Positions 1 to 7,852 of a stretch of DNA of 64,000 nt are shown piece by piece. Numbering within the stretch: the first letter of the stretch is position 1; the number at the start of each line of letters is the position of its first letter. The stretch is from Flavobacterium piscis (lineage in GTDB: Bacteria > Bacteroidota > Bacteroidia > Flavobacteriales > Flavobacteriaceae): contig NZ_LVEN01000027.1 of NCBI RefSeq assembly GCF_001686925.1, positions 682,001-746,000 of the forward strand, in the 5' to 3' direction. The notes below the pieces were generated by a model. The model searched no databases. It saw only the letters and a list, made by a program, of their open reading frames with translations, and was not told the DNA's origin. Both the position numbers and the translations under genes were made by a program.

Positions 1-279
1 TCCTATCTCACTGAAGATACCAAATGGGTGTTTGTTGGTGAGAGAACTCTTTTAGGAAAAGAAGCAGTAAGGCAATATATCAAAGAATTCTACCTGGCAC
101 CACCAGTATTTGATATGGAAAAAGCGATAGAGGAGGGCGACTTTGTAACTGCAACAGGTAACATTTCCTTAAAAAATGTGAATGGAGAATACGATCATTA
201 CATTTATTGTGACATTTGGCGATTTAATAATGGCAAAATAGCTGAATTAAAAGCATTTGTAATTGAGAAAAAGCCCTGA
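1..279 (+). CDS. SnoaL/NTF2-like protein (5' end outside window)
   Basis: The reading frame is open from the first base and ends with TGA at 277-279, so the gene begins upstream of the window; GTG at 28 is only an internal codon. The 92 visible residues have the alternating hydrophobic strands of a SnoaL-like/NTF2 fold, including WVFVGERTLLGKEAVRQYI and a last strand around YCDIWRFNNGKIAELKAF. Such proteins are small alpha+beta barrels that act as isomerases, hydrolases or binding proteins, and the fold alone does not give a substrate. A bidirectional hairpin follows at 349-378. The family call is fairly safe and the function unknown. Confidence 0.7.
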   Translation, partial: SYLTEDTKWVFVGERTLLGKEAVRQYIKEFYLAPPVFDMEKAIEEGDFVTATGNISLKNVNGEYDHYIYCDIWRFNNGKIAELKAFVIEKKP

Positions 280-348
280 TTTGAGTAAGCCACATGATAA
301 GGTGGAGCTTATACTGTGCAATAATTAAGCTTTATAATTTTATTAAAA

Positions 349-378
349 AAAATAGCGGTCTTTTATAACCGCTATTTT
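349..378. terminator. Bidirectional intrinsic terminator
   Basis: Perfect 11-bp inverted repeat AAAATAGCGGT (349-359) / ACCGCTATTTT (368-378) with an 8-nt loop, A-rich before and T-rich after. It lies between the convergent NTF2-like gene (+) and alpha/beta hydrolase gene (-) and can end both transcripts. Confidence 0.8.
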
Positions 379-396
379 CAATATATCATGGCCTAA

Positions 397-1371
397 TTAT
401 TTAGGAAGTTGCGCAAGAAATAACAATATATCATTACCGATTTCTTTATAATGAGTTTCAAGGGCAAAATGACCCGTTTTATAAAACTTTACAGCAGCAT
501 TTGGATTGTCATGTTTGTAGGCTTCTGCTCCTGCGGGAAGAAAATAAGGATCCTGACTGCCCCAAACAGCTAACATCATAGGCTTTTTATCTCTAAAATA
601 AGCTTGAAATTTAGGATATAAAGCAACATTGGTTCTGTAATCTTTTAGCAGGTCAAGCTGTATCTCGATGTTTCCCGGGCGATCCAGAAAATGCTGATCC
701 AATGTGTAGGTTTCAGGTGCGATAAGAGCAGCATCCGAAGCACCTTCGTGATACTGAAACCACGTTGATTCTTTTGAAACAAAATCCTTAAGTGCATCTC
801 TGTTAGCCTGCGATGGCTCTTTCCAGTATTTCTGAATAGGATTCCAGCCTGTACTCAAACCTTCTTCATAAGCATTGCCATTTTGTGATATAATGCCGGT
901 TATTTTTTCCGGATTAGCAAGAGCTAGTCTGTATCCGGTTGGTGCGCCATAATCGAAGACATACATGGCAAAACGTTTTAAACCAAGCTTATTAATAAAT
1001 CCCTGCATAGTGTTGGCAAGATTATCAAAAGTATATTGAAAACTAAGATGGTCCGGTGCATCTGAATACCCAAAACCAGGCAGGTCCGGAGCTATTACAT
1101 GATATTTTTTGCTTAAAATAGGAATAAGATTTCTAAACATATGAGATGATGTAGGGTAACCATGCAATAATAATAGAGTTGGAGCATCTTTAGAACCTGC
1201 TTCACGATAAAATATCTTTAATCCGTTGACTTCCATGTTATTGTAATGAGTGGTCTGAATTTCAGTGTTCTCTTTTGTTGTTAAAGAGTTTTTAACTTGT
1301 GCATTTGCAGCTGTTTGTTGTAACATAATTAGAGTTAGAATTAGAGTTAAGGATTTAATTGTGCTTTTCAT
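397..1371 (-). CDS. Secreted alpha/beta hydrolase, epoxide hydrolase/haloalkane dehalogenase type
   Basis: 324 residues with a cleavable signal peptide (about residues 1-24, ending ANAQ), so it probably acts in the periplasm or outside. The fold core shows the oxyanion-hole segment LLLLHGYPTSSHMFR (about 66-80), a nucleophile elbow in which the expected serine is aspartate (D140 in VFDYGAPTG), an acid in WGSQDPYF (D274) and the catalytic histidine in GHFALETH (H301). An Asp nucleophile is typical of epoxide hydrolases and haloalkane dehalogenases rather than esterases, so cleavage through a covalent aspartyl intermediate is likely. The substrate cannot be read from the sequence. It is divergent from the LysR gene at 1461, which is the likely regulator. 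Confidence 0.8.
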   Translation of the reverse strand: MKSTIKSLTLILTLIMLQQTAANAQVKNSLTTKENTEIQTTHYNNMEVNGLKIFYREAGSKDAPTLLLLHGYPTSSHMFRNLIPILSKKYHVIAPDLPGFGYSDAPDHLSFQYTFDNLANTMQGFINKLGLKRFAMYVFDYGAPTGYRLALANPEKITGIISQNGNAYEEGLSTGWNPIQKYWKEPSQANRDALKDFVSKESTWFQYHEGASDAALIAPETYTLDQHFLDRPGNIEIQLDLLKDYRTNVALYPKFQAYFRDKKPMMLAVWGSQDPYFLPAGAEAYKHDNPNAAVKFYKTGHFALETHYKEIGNDILLFLAQLPK

Positions 1372-1379
1372 GTTTTCAA

Positions 1380-1410
1380 TTGTTTAAGACAAAAATACAC
1401 TCTATATTTG
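1380..1410 (+). promoter_or_regulatory. Bacteroidota-type promoter for the LysR gene
   Basis: TATATTTG at 1403-1410 fits the Bacteroidota -7 consensus TAnnTTTG, with TTG at 1380-1382 about 20 nt upstream as the -33 element. It lies 50 bp before the LysR start codon. Confidence 0.5.
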
Positions 1411-1442
1411 ATACGTGAAAACGATTTATAATGATCTAATCG

Positions 1443-1457
1443 ATCACTAAAAGTGAT
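1443..1457. promoter_or_regulatory. Inverted repeat ATCACT-AAA-AGTGAT, possible operator
   Basis: Six-base perfect arms around a 3-nt spacer, ending 3 bp before the LysR ATG at 1461 and downstream of the TATATTTG box. The position suits autoregulation, though it could also be a short RNA hairpin over the translation start. Confidence 0.35.
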
Positions 1458-1460
1458 ACT

Positions 1461-2321
1461 ATGAATAGTAATGACCTGAAAATATTTGAAGCCGCAGCAA
1501 CACTCGGAAGTTTTACAAAAGCTGCAGAAGCAACCTTTACGGTACAATCGAACGTAACGGCTCGCATAAAAAATCTCGAAGATGAATTTGGAGCTGAACT
1601 GTTTAGAAGAGTATCCAGAAAAGTGGTTCTAACTGAAGCAGGGGAAACACTTTTGCAATATGCTAAAAAAATAGGTCGATTATTGGATGATGCAAAAAGT
1701 GATATACAGAGTGCAGACAAAATAGGAGGAACAATACGCATAGGGTGTATTGAGACCACTATGGCTTTTAAAGTACCGGAAATCATCAAAGGTTTTGCAG
1801 AGCTCTATCCCAATGTAGAGCTTGAATTTTATTCTTCAATGTTGTCAGCACTGATAACCGATGTAATCAGTTATAAACTGGATGCTGCTTTTGTTGCAGC
1901 ACCCATAAATATTCCTGGTTTACAGCAGCTTATTGTTCGTGATGAAGAACTTGTAATAATTGCAGGTGGTGATGTGGATAAGCTTTCGGTCGTATTGAAA
2001 CAAGAACCTTTAAAAATAGTAGTTTTTGAGCAAGGTTGTTTTTTCCGGGCGCGGCTTGAAACCTGGCTCGGTTCAAAAGGAATCCTCCGTTATAAAAGTA
2101 CCGTAATCAATTCGATAGAAGGCATTATTAATTTTGTGGAGGCAGGTCTTGGTATTAGTATACTTCCTGCAGAAGTCGTAAATCAGTATTACAGCAACAG
2201 AAATATAAAAACTTTTCCTATAACTAAAGAACTTGCCACGATGACCACAGTGTTAATTTATAGAAATGATGAAGCACCTTCAAAAGCCTTAAACGTATTT
2301 TTAGATCAGTATCGAAATTAA
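1461..2321 (+). CDS. LysR family transcriptional regulator
   Basis: 286 residues, near the family's usual 290-310. The N-terminal winged helix-turn-helix (about 1-60) has the classic LysR pattern: LKIFEAAATLGSFTKAAE, then SNVTARIKNLEDEFGAELF and LTEAGETLLQYAKKI. The remaining two-lobed periplasmic-binding-like effector domain (about 90-286) begins with IRIGCIET. It is divergent from the secreted hydrolase at 397-1371 and shares the 90-bp intergenic region, so it most likely controls that gene and itself. The effector is unknown. Confidence 0.92.
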   Translation: MNSNDLKIFEAAATLGSFTKAAEATFTVQSNVTARIKNLEDEFGAELFRRVSRKVVLTEAGETLLQYAKKIGRLLDDAKSDIQSADKIGGTIRIGCIETTMAFKVPEIIKGFAELYPNVELEFYSSMLSALITDVISYKLDAAFVAAPINIPGLQQLIVRDEELVIIAGGDVDKLSVVLKQEPLKIVVFEQGCFFRARLETWLGSKGILRYKSTVINSIEGIINFVEAGLGISILPAEVVNQYYSNRNIKTFPITKELATMTTVLIYRNDEAPSKALNVFLDQYRN

Positions 2322-2516
2322 AGTCACCTTGAGCGAAACTGAAGTTGTACAATGCTGCGTAAGATCAGATGGTTAGACCAGGGGTAACTATATTTAAATC
2401 ATTCTGAAAATTAACTTTGCAACTGTTGAATTACTTAAATTCTTATATTCAATGTTGACATATGTGACAGAGCCTCAAAAAGCAGATTACTTTGAAATTT
2501 TACCTAATAATTAAAA

Positions 2517-3530
2517 TTAAAATGTGATTACCAATTTCCCAAAATGTGAGCCACTTTCAAGTTTCTTAAAAGCATCAATTGTGTCCTGAAATAAAAAGGC
2601 CGAATCTATAATGGGATGAATTTTTTTTGCTTCTAATGCATTATTCATTCTCAGAAACATTTCTTTAGAGCCAACGTTAATACCCTGCAATTTAATTTGT
2701 TTGCTCATTAATTGTGCAGTATTTATATTTCCGGTCAGTCCGTTCATTATTCCTATTACAGAAATAGTGCCGTCTAAAGCAACGGCTTCGATAGATTTGT
2801 TGATATGGTCACTGCCCACAACCTCTACGATGTGTTTTGCACCAATTCCGTTGGTAATTTTCATGACTTCATTTTCCCATTTCGGCACACTTTTATAATT
2901 GATCAAATGGTTTACGCCCAGTTTTTTAGCACGTTCTAATTTGTCATCACTTCCGGATAATAAAATAACTTCTGCGCCTGCAGCTAATGCAAATTGCATT
3001 GAAAATAAGGATACTCCGCCAGTTCCCTGTATCAATACGCTGTCGCCGGCTTTTACATTTCCTTTTTCCATTAAACCATGCCAGGCGGTTATTGCAGCAC
3101 AGGGCAGGGTAGCGGCTTCTTCATTGGTAAGATAATCAGGTACTTTAATTACTTCATTTTCTTTTAGGATAACATATTCCTGAAGCATTCCATCATTGGC
3201 ATTTCCTCCCAATGAATTGACTAATTTTTCAGAAGATAGTTTTCCATCCATCCAATTGGGGAAAAATAAACCTGCGACACGATCATTTACGGCTACTTCC
3301 GTTACCTGATTTCCAGTCTCTACTACAATTCCAACGCCATCAGAAACGGGAATTCGACCAATGGGTGGTTTCCATTTATCAACGCCTTTAATAACGAGCA
3401 AATCCCTGTAATTTAGAGAAACTGCTTTTATCTGAATTAAAATTTCATTTGGGAGCAGTTTGATATTATTTTTCTCCACCTGTTTTAAAGTTTCGATGCT
3501 GTAGTCCTTCGTTATTTGATAAGCTTTCAT
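2517..3530 (-). CDS. MDR superfamily NAD(P)-dependent alcohol dehydrogenase / quinone oxidoreductase
   Basis: The start at 3530 (MKAYQITKDY) is chosen because medium-chain dehydrogenases normally begin MKA; the frame runs 16 codons further without homology-like sequence. The resulting 337 residues contain the N-terminal GroES-like domain (NYRDLLVIKG, IPVSDGVGIVVETG) and a Rossmann domain with the nucleotide-binding stretch SVLIQGTGGVSLFSMQFA. The zinc-ligand cysteines of classical alcohol dehydrogenases are not evident, which points to the zinc-free quinone-reductase-like branch. An HxlR regulator gene lies upstream on the same strand, and matching inverted half-sites precede both genes. Confidence 0.85.
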   Translation of the reverse strand: MKAYQITKDYSIETLKQVEKNNIKLLPNEILIQIKAVSLNYRDLLVIKGVDKWKPPIGRIPVSDGVGIVVETGNQVTEVAVNDRVAGLFFPNWMDGKLSSEKLVNSLGGNANDGMLQEYVILKENEVIKVPDYLTNEEAATLPCAAITAWHGLMEKGNVKAGDSVLIQGTGGVSLFSMQFALAAGAEVILLSGSDDKLERAKKLGVNHLINYKSVPKWENEVMKITNGIGAKHIVEVVGSDHINKSIEAVALDGTISVIGIMNGLTGNINTAQLMSKQIKLQGINVGSKEMFLRMNNALEAKKIHPIIDSAFLFQDTIDAFKKLESGSHFGKLVITF

Positions 3531-3597
3531 AGGATTAAAAGTCAATGAGGATAGGCAAAATCTGATTACTAAATACAATGTTCCAGACTTCGTTTCT

Positions 3598-3655
3598 CAA
3601 TTGGCACTACAAATGTAGGACTTAATCAAAGCTCTTAATCCGTGTTTGCCAATTG
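3598..3655. promoter_or_regulatory. Inverted CAATTGGCA / TGCCAATTG half-sites upstream of the oxidoreductase
   Basis: Perfect 9-base arms at 3598-3606 and 3647-3655, separated by 40 bp and lying 68-125 bp upstream of the oxidoreductase start (3530, minus strand). Similar half-sites recur upstream of the HxlR gene (TTGCCAAT 4228-4235, CAATTGG 4250-4256, and CCAATT/AATTGG 4342-4359). A shared operator for the HxlR protein is an inference. Confidence 0.4.
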
Positions 3656-3775
3656 TGAGTTACTCATAAATAAGTGAGTAAGGGTATTACAGCCTGTAAA
3701 AACATTTATTAGTTTCAAGATGTAATAATTATTCTTTTGAAGAAGAAAAAAAGCTGAAATGATAACAGATAAACC

Positions 3776-4168
3776 TTAAGATTTTTTCAGTGAAGTAGTT
3801 GGCTGAATACGAATTTCATAAGGAATATGTAGTTTACCCCAATTACAAAGTTCATGCAAGACTTTAACTAATTCCTGTCCACTCTCTGTAATACTGTATT
3901 CTACACGAAGCGGAATTTCTTTAAAAACTTCTTTTTCAATTAATTTTTCCGCAACCAATTCGTTTAAAACTTTGGAAAGCACATTATCCGAAATGCCATT
4001 TAAACATTCCTTCATACCAGAAAAACGTGTGACATCTTGTTTTATAAGTACCAAAATCTCAGAAACCCATCTTTTTCCAATAATACGTACCACCTTGTTT
4101 AAAGTGCATCTTTCATCAAGGTAATATTCATTTAAAGTATTAGTGGAGTTCAATTTCTTTTTGCTCAT
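3776..4168 (-). CDS. HxlR family transcriptional regulator
   Basis: 130 residues, typical for HxlR proteins (about 100-140). It has the family signature: a cysteine before helix 1 (ERCTLNKVVRIIGKRW), then ILVLIKQDVTRFSGMKECLNGISDNVLSKVL as the winged helix DNA-binding core, then the wing ending VEYSITESGQEL. Many members sense electrophiles or quinones through that N-terminal cysteine, which would fit the neighbouring quinone-reductase-like gene. It is transcribed in the same direction as that gene with 245 bp between them, so each may have its own promoter. Confidence 0.9.
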   Translation of the reverse strand: MSKKKLNSTNTLNEYYLDERCTLNKVVRIIGKRWVSEILVLIKQDVTRFSGMKECLNGISDNVLSKVLNELVAEKLIEKEVFKEIPLRVEYSITESGQELVKVLHELCNWGKLHIPYEIRIQPTTSLKKS

Positions 4169-4341
4169 AATATATTTAGTTAGTAGCAGTCAACATAAGA
4201 AAGTCTAAACAAAAATAATTAAAATTTTGCCAATGCACTTTATTAATTCAATTGGTTTTAAAACAATTAAGACAGCGTATAATTGATTTTAAAATTTTGC
4301 TCCAAAAGTAAAATCGTTTAGAATTTTGATCTAAAAAAGTG

Positions 4342-4359
4342 CCAATTATTATCAATTGG
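4342..4359. promoter_or_regulatory. CCAATT-N6-AATTGG inverted repeat upstream of HxlR gene
   Basis: A short perfect inverted repeat about 175 bp upstream of the HxlR start, resembling the half-sites at 3598-3655 and 4228-4256. It lies between the esterase 3' end (4425) and the HxlR gene. Candidate autoregulatory site only. Confidence 0.3.
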
Positions 4360-4424
4360 AAACCGTATTATCTTCATCTGGAAATTTGCATTTCTGATGA
4401 TCCGGCAGCCTCTAACTGTTATTA

Positions 4425-6329
4425 TTACCAATTATCTGTTCTAAATGGGGCTGTTGGTAAACCACTTGAGTTATAAAGCATGATTTCTCCCGGTGCATCA
4501 GCCCACAAATAACGGACTGCTATAGGATTTGAAACTTCAGAACTTGTCAATTTTATAGTCTTTAAATCGGCTTGCAAAAAAGCAGTTGCCGGATAGAATT
4601 TTTTATCGCTTCCGGCAATCATAAAACCATTTATGTTTGATTTTGCAGATTCGGTAGCGAAAGTCCCTTCTTTAAAAGTTACTGTAATCGAATTTCCGTC
4701 AGCTTTATAACTGTCAAAAACAGGTGCAGAGGCTGGAACTTCTTTTTCTCCATAAGCAATATTTTGGGCAATTAAAGCCATTCTTTTTCCAACAACTTGT
4801 TTGTGAATAGGATGTATATTGTCGTTTTCACCAACGTCAATTAGAACAGCCATTCCTGTGTTTTTCAAATTCAGTGCTTTTGCTTGTGACTCACGAAGCG
4901 TAATCCAGCGGTCATTTTGGTTATCGTAATTTGGCAATTGAGCAAAAATAAACGGAACGTCTGATTTCCAGTTTTTTCTCCAATCAGTAATCATTTCCTG
5001 AAAGAGGGTTGCGTATTCTTTTGCGTTTTTTGAATTGGCTTCGGCTTGGTACCAAATAATTCCTTTGATTTTTATTCCGAAGAAAGGTGCGACCATTCCG
5101 TTGTAAAGCGATGTTGCATATTTCGTTGGGTGTTGTCTCTCAGGAACTTCCTCGATATCTTTTGTTCCCACTTCATAACGCCATTGTCCCGCCAGTGAAA
5201 GTTTTTGTGAAGCTGTTTTTAAATTTAAAGAAGAAGCATCTCCACGAAAACCTCCAATGTCTCCTGTGTTTTTTACACGAATTGTGATGATGTTTTTTCC
5301 AGCCGTCAAAACAGTTTTTGGAACCTTGTAAAAGCGGTCTAAGTCTTTTTGAGTGCTTTCGCCAACTTTAATTCCATTGATATAAGTAATGTCTTCATTA
5401 TCAACACGTCCGATGCTTAAAATGAGATCGTCTGAAGCGAGATCTTTTGCCGTCAAATCAAAACTTCTGGTTACCCAAATTACACCATCATTAGGCGTTA
5501 TTTTAGCTTTGCTCCAATATACAGGAAGGTCAATTGGTTTCCAGGAGGAAGTGTTATATGTTTTTTCGTGCCATTTTTCTTGTGTTCCAACATCAAGGCG
5601 ATCCGCTTTTTCTTCCCAGGCTTTAAATTGCTTTTTGTACGTTTCTACCGTATCAGCAAAATTCATTGTTTTCATTTTGTCAATGACTTTCCTTGCTGAA
5701 GCATGTTTTCCCATCAAATCTTCGCTCATCCAGGCCTCAATATTGGTACCTCCCCAAGAAGAGTTTATCAAACCTATTGCTACATTGTATTTTTGTAACA
5801 ATTCTCTTCCAAAGAAATAAGCAACTGCCGAAAAGCCTTCACCGCTTTTTGGTGAACATGTTTCCCATTGGCCTTTTTCAATATCATTTTGTGGTGTTCC
5901 GGCCATTGTTCTTGAAACCTGAAGCAGTTTTATTTTTTCGTAGTTCGCTTTTGATAATTCTTCTTTTCCGTTTAAAGCATCTTCCAGTTTCCAGCCCATA
6001 TTAGATTGACCGGAACAAAACCAAACGTCTCCTATATAGATGTCTTTAAAAATAACCGTGTTATCTTCTGAAATCTTCATTTCAAAAGGGCCTCCGGCTT
6101 TTTCTGCCGGGAAATCAACAGACCATTCACCTTTTTGATTGGCTTTTGTCTCCAGATTTTTATTATTAAAACTTACTTTGACTGTTTTTCCGCTATCAGC
6201 CCAACCATAAACTGTGATCGTAGCTTCGCGCTGCAAGACCATGTGGTCTGAGAAAAACTTTGGTAGTGAAACTTTTGCAAAAGCTCCTGTGAAAATCGCT
6301 AAAAAGAGTAGTGAAAATATACGTTTCAT
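4425..6329 (-). CDS. SGNH-fold carbohydrate acetylesterase (sialate O-acetylesterase-like)
   Basis: 634 residues with a signal peptide (about 1-18). The SGNH nucleophile motif CSGQSNM (Ser about 106) follows an N-terminal beta domain. GIIWYQAEAN supplies the later oxyanion block, and the C-terminal DNIHPIH (His about 506 and 509) holds the catalytic histidine. An inserted jelly-roll-like domain lies around 230-370. Family members remove O-acetyl groups from sialic acids or from plant and algal polysaccharides. A palindromic TTGGTTAACCAA site lies 45 bp upstream of its start, matching the site at the GntR regulator of the divergent alginate operon, so removal of acetyl groups from acetylated alginate is a reasonable inferred role. 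No other sialic acid gene was seen nearby. Confidence 0.85.
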   Translation of the reverse strand: MKRIFSLLFLAIFTGAFAKVSLPKFFSDHMVLQREATITVYGWADSGKTVKVSFNNKNLETKANQKGEWSVDFPAEKAGGPFEMKISEDNTVIFKDIYIGDVWFCSGQSNMGWKLEDALNGKEELSKANYEKIKLLQVSRTMAGTPQNDIEKGQWETCSPKSGEGFSAVAYFFGRELLQKYNVAIGLINSSWGGTNIEAWMSEDLMGKHASARKVIDKMKTMNFADTVETYKKQFKAWEEKADRLDVGTQEKWHEKTYNTSSWKPIDLPVYWSKAKITPNDGVIWVTRSFDLTAKDLASDDLILSIGRVDNEDITYINGIKVGESTQKDLDRFYKVPKTVLTAGKNIITIRVKNTGDIGGFRGDASSLNLKTASQKLSLAGQWRYEVGTKDIEEVPERQHPTKYATSLYNGMVAPFFGIKIKGIIWYQAEANSKNAKEYATLFQEMITDWRKNWKSDVPFIFAQLPNYDNQNDRWITLRESQAKALNLKNTGMAVLIDVGENDNIHPIHKQVVGKRMALIAQNIAYGEKEVPASAPVFDSYKADGNSITVTFKEGTFATESAKSNINGFMIAGSDKKFYPATAFLQADLKTIKLTSSEVSNPIAVRYLWADAPGEIMLYNSSGLPTAPFRTDNW

Positions 6330-6373
6330 AAAGAATAGGGATAAATAAGTGCGGTAAATGTATATAATTAAAA

Positions 6374-6385
6374 TTGGTTAACCAA
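6374..6385. promoter_or_regulatory. GntR/FadR-type operator TTGGTTAACCAA before the esterase gene
   Basis: Perfect 12-bp palindrome with the TTGGT-N2-ACCAA architecture expected for FadR-subfamily GntR proteins such as UxuR-like uronate regulators. On the minus strand it follows directly after a TAATTTTT stretch resembling a -7 box, 45 bp before the esterase start. The same layout occurs at 6902-6913. Confidence 0.65.
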
Positions 6386-6514
6386 AAATTATATTACGAT
6401 TTTTTTAATTTTAACTAATAATAATTGCGTTGTATGTAATTATATAGTGAAATTATTGATGAATATTTAGAGATGGGAAAAGGTAGAACTTTTAAGTGTG
6501 AGGTGTAGAAAACA

Positions 6515-6549
6515 AAACAGGAGCCTTATCTGTTGATAGACTCCTGTTT
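6515..6549. terminator. Terminator-like hairpin
   Basis: AAACAGGAG (6515-6523) pairs with CTCCTGTTT (6541-6549) around a 17-nt loop that has its own TATC/GATA pairing. Read on the minus strand the stem is followed by TGTTTT. It lies between two divergently transcribed genes, where no terminator is needed for either. Confidence 0.45.
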
Positions 6550-6566
6550 ATTGGTACGTTACACAT

Positions 6567-6602
6567 CCATTGTGCAAAGTTGCATCGCTTGTGGGAAGTG
6601 GA
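6567..6602. repeat. 36-nt repeat, copy A
   Basis: The segment starting CCATTGTGCAAAGTTGCATC matches 7689-7723 at 33 of 36 positions (one single-base gap). The two copies flank the GntR regulator gene. See the findings. Confidence 0.7.
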
Positions 6603-6874
6603 AAATGGTTTTACCGTCTGAATGCAGTATAATTGTACCTTTATAAAACAAAAATACATATAAATATTAGTTTTAGTATGAAAAGTCTGTTAATAATTAT
6701 GGAAAAAACGATTTATTTTACACTATTTTCTATTATTTATTGGCGAAAACGTTTTAGTTTAAATGTTAAAAGCTCACATATTTCAAATTATATAGTTTGT
6801 ATTTAACCTTTGTATTGATTTATGTTTAGTATAACTGTATTTAAATTTTATTATATGTAAAAAATGAGTTAATA

Positions 6875-6904
6875 TTTGCTAATATAAAAAAATGCGTATA
6901 TTTG
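6875..6904 (+). promoter_or_regulatory. Bacteroidota-type promoter of the GntR regulator gene
   Basis: TTTG (6875-6878), an 18-nt spacer and TATATTTG (6897-6904) match the TTTG / TAnnTTTG consensus. The -7 box overlaps the operator at 6902-6913, so a bound regulator would block it. Confidence 0.6.
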
Positions 6905-6913
6905 GTCAACCAA
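6902..6913. promoter_or_regulatory. GntR/FadR-type operator TTGGTCAACCAA before the regulator gene
   Basis: TTGGT and ACCAA arms with a 2-nt spacer, overlapping the -7 box of the regulator promoter and 12 bp before the ATG at 6926. The position is typical of negative autoregulation. Confidence 0.65.
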
Positions 6914-6925
6914 TTTATAATTACA

Positions 6926-7657
6926 ATGCAGGAATTTAGTTTAAATAGTTTTAAATCTCCGGAAGAAGAACAAATCATTCAAAAGTTGAAGGAATTAATT
7001 ACTTCAAAAAAGTTGAAACCTGGTGACCGATTGCCTTCAGAGCGAAAATTATCTGAAGAATTTGGTGTGAGCAGAGGTAACGTGAGAGAAGTGATTCAGA
7101 AATTAGAATTTTACGGATTACTTAAAACTTTGCCACAAAGTGGAACTTTTGTTGCCAATCTTGGAGTTCCGGCATTAAGCGGAATGATTACAGATATTTT
7201 GCAATTAAAAAAACCTGATTTTAAGTCATTAGTTGAAAGCAGGATTATGTTGGAAATGCAAGTTGTGGCTTTAGCTTCTGAGAGGAGAACTGAAGCGCAA
7301 CTAAAAAATATTGAAGAGGCATTAATTGCTTACAAAAATAAAGTAGAGCAAAATGAAAGTGCTGTTGAAGAAGATTTGATGTTTCACTTGAAAATTTCTG
7401 AAGCCAGTGGAAATCCAGTGCTGAATACCTTGATGTTAATCATCACTCCTGAAATTATTACAAATTTTGAAAAATACCATGTTTGTAAAAATTCAATGAA
7501 TGGAGAAAATATTATAGAACACCAACAAATTTATGAAGCTATAAGAGAAAAAAATCCTGAAAAAGCCAAACGTGAATTGCAATTTCATTTTAAGACGTTA
7601 TATGAGTATTGCAATAAAACAGAAACTTTAATGAATATCAACGAAAGTATTTTTTAA
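6926..7657 (+). CDS. FadR-subfamily GntR transcriptional regulator of the alginate locus
   Basis: The ATG at 6926 is preferred over the TTG at 6902, which lies inside the operator. The 243-residue protein has a GntR winged helix at about 10-75 (LKPGDRLPSERKLSEEFGVSRGNVREVI, then the wing PQSGTFVAN) and a helical FCD effector domain to the C-terminus (SRIMLEMQVVALA, DLMFHLKISEASGNPVL). FCD-domain regulators often respond to uronates or keto-deoxy sugar acids, and this one heads a complete alginate/DEH pathway. 2-Keto-3-deoxygluconate or DEH is therefore a likely effector, by inference. The operator over its own promoter and the twin site at the esterase suggest repression relieved by a pathway intermediate. 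Confidence 0.9.
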   Translation: MQEFSLNSFKSPEEEQIIQKLKELITSKKLKPGDRLPSERKLSEEFGVSRGNVREVIQKLEFYGLLKTLPQSGTFVANLGVPALSGMITDILQLKKPDFKSLVESRIMLEMQVVALASERRTEAQLKNIEEALIAYKNKVEQNESAVEEDLMFHLKISEASGNPVLNTLMLIITPEIITNFEKYHVCKNSMNGENIIEHQQIYEAIREKNPEKAKRELQFHFKTLYEYCNKTETLMNINESIF

Positions 7658-7688
7658 AATTTCTTCCAAAAATAATAGACGGTTATGA

Positions 7689-7723
7689 CCATTGTGTGAA
7701 GTTGCATCGCTTGGGGAAGTGGA
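7689..7723. repeat. 35-nt repeat, copy B, upstream of susC
   Basis: Second copy of the repeat at 6567-6602, differing by two substitutions and a one-base deletion. It ends 130 bp before the SusC start codon, so it may belong to the control region of the main operon. Confidence 0.7.
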
Positions 7724-7852
7724 TTTTACTACGCATTTAAGTCAAGATTAAACATCTGATTTTCAGATCTTATTTATGAAAAAGCATTATCGGCCATAAA
7801 CCGGTCAGGATGCTCTATATCTTAATGTTACTGATTGTAAGCTTATATCTTT

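Larger units (their letters stand above)
6330..6925. other. Divergent intergenic region between esterase and GntR regulator genes
   Basis: This 596-bp AT-rich gap holds two operator-like palindromes (6374-6385, 6902-6913), a hairpin (6515-6549), one copy of a 36-nt repeat (6567-6602) and a regulator promoter (6875-6904). I see no convincing gene in it. Confidence 0.7.

Noticed and set aside
4425..6329. A sialic acid utilisation gene
   Set aside because: No sialidase, NanA, NanK or transporter gene was seen, while the operator matches the alginate regulator site.
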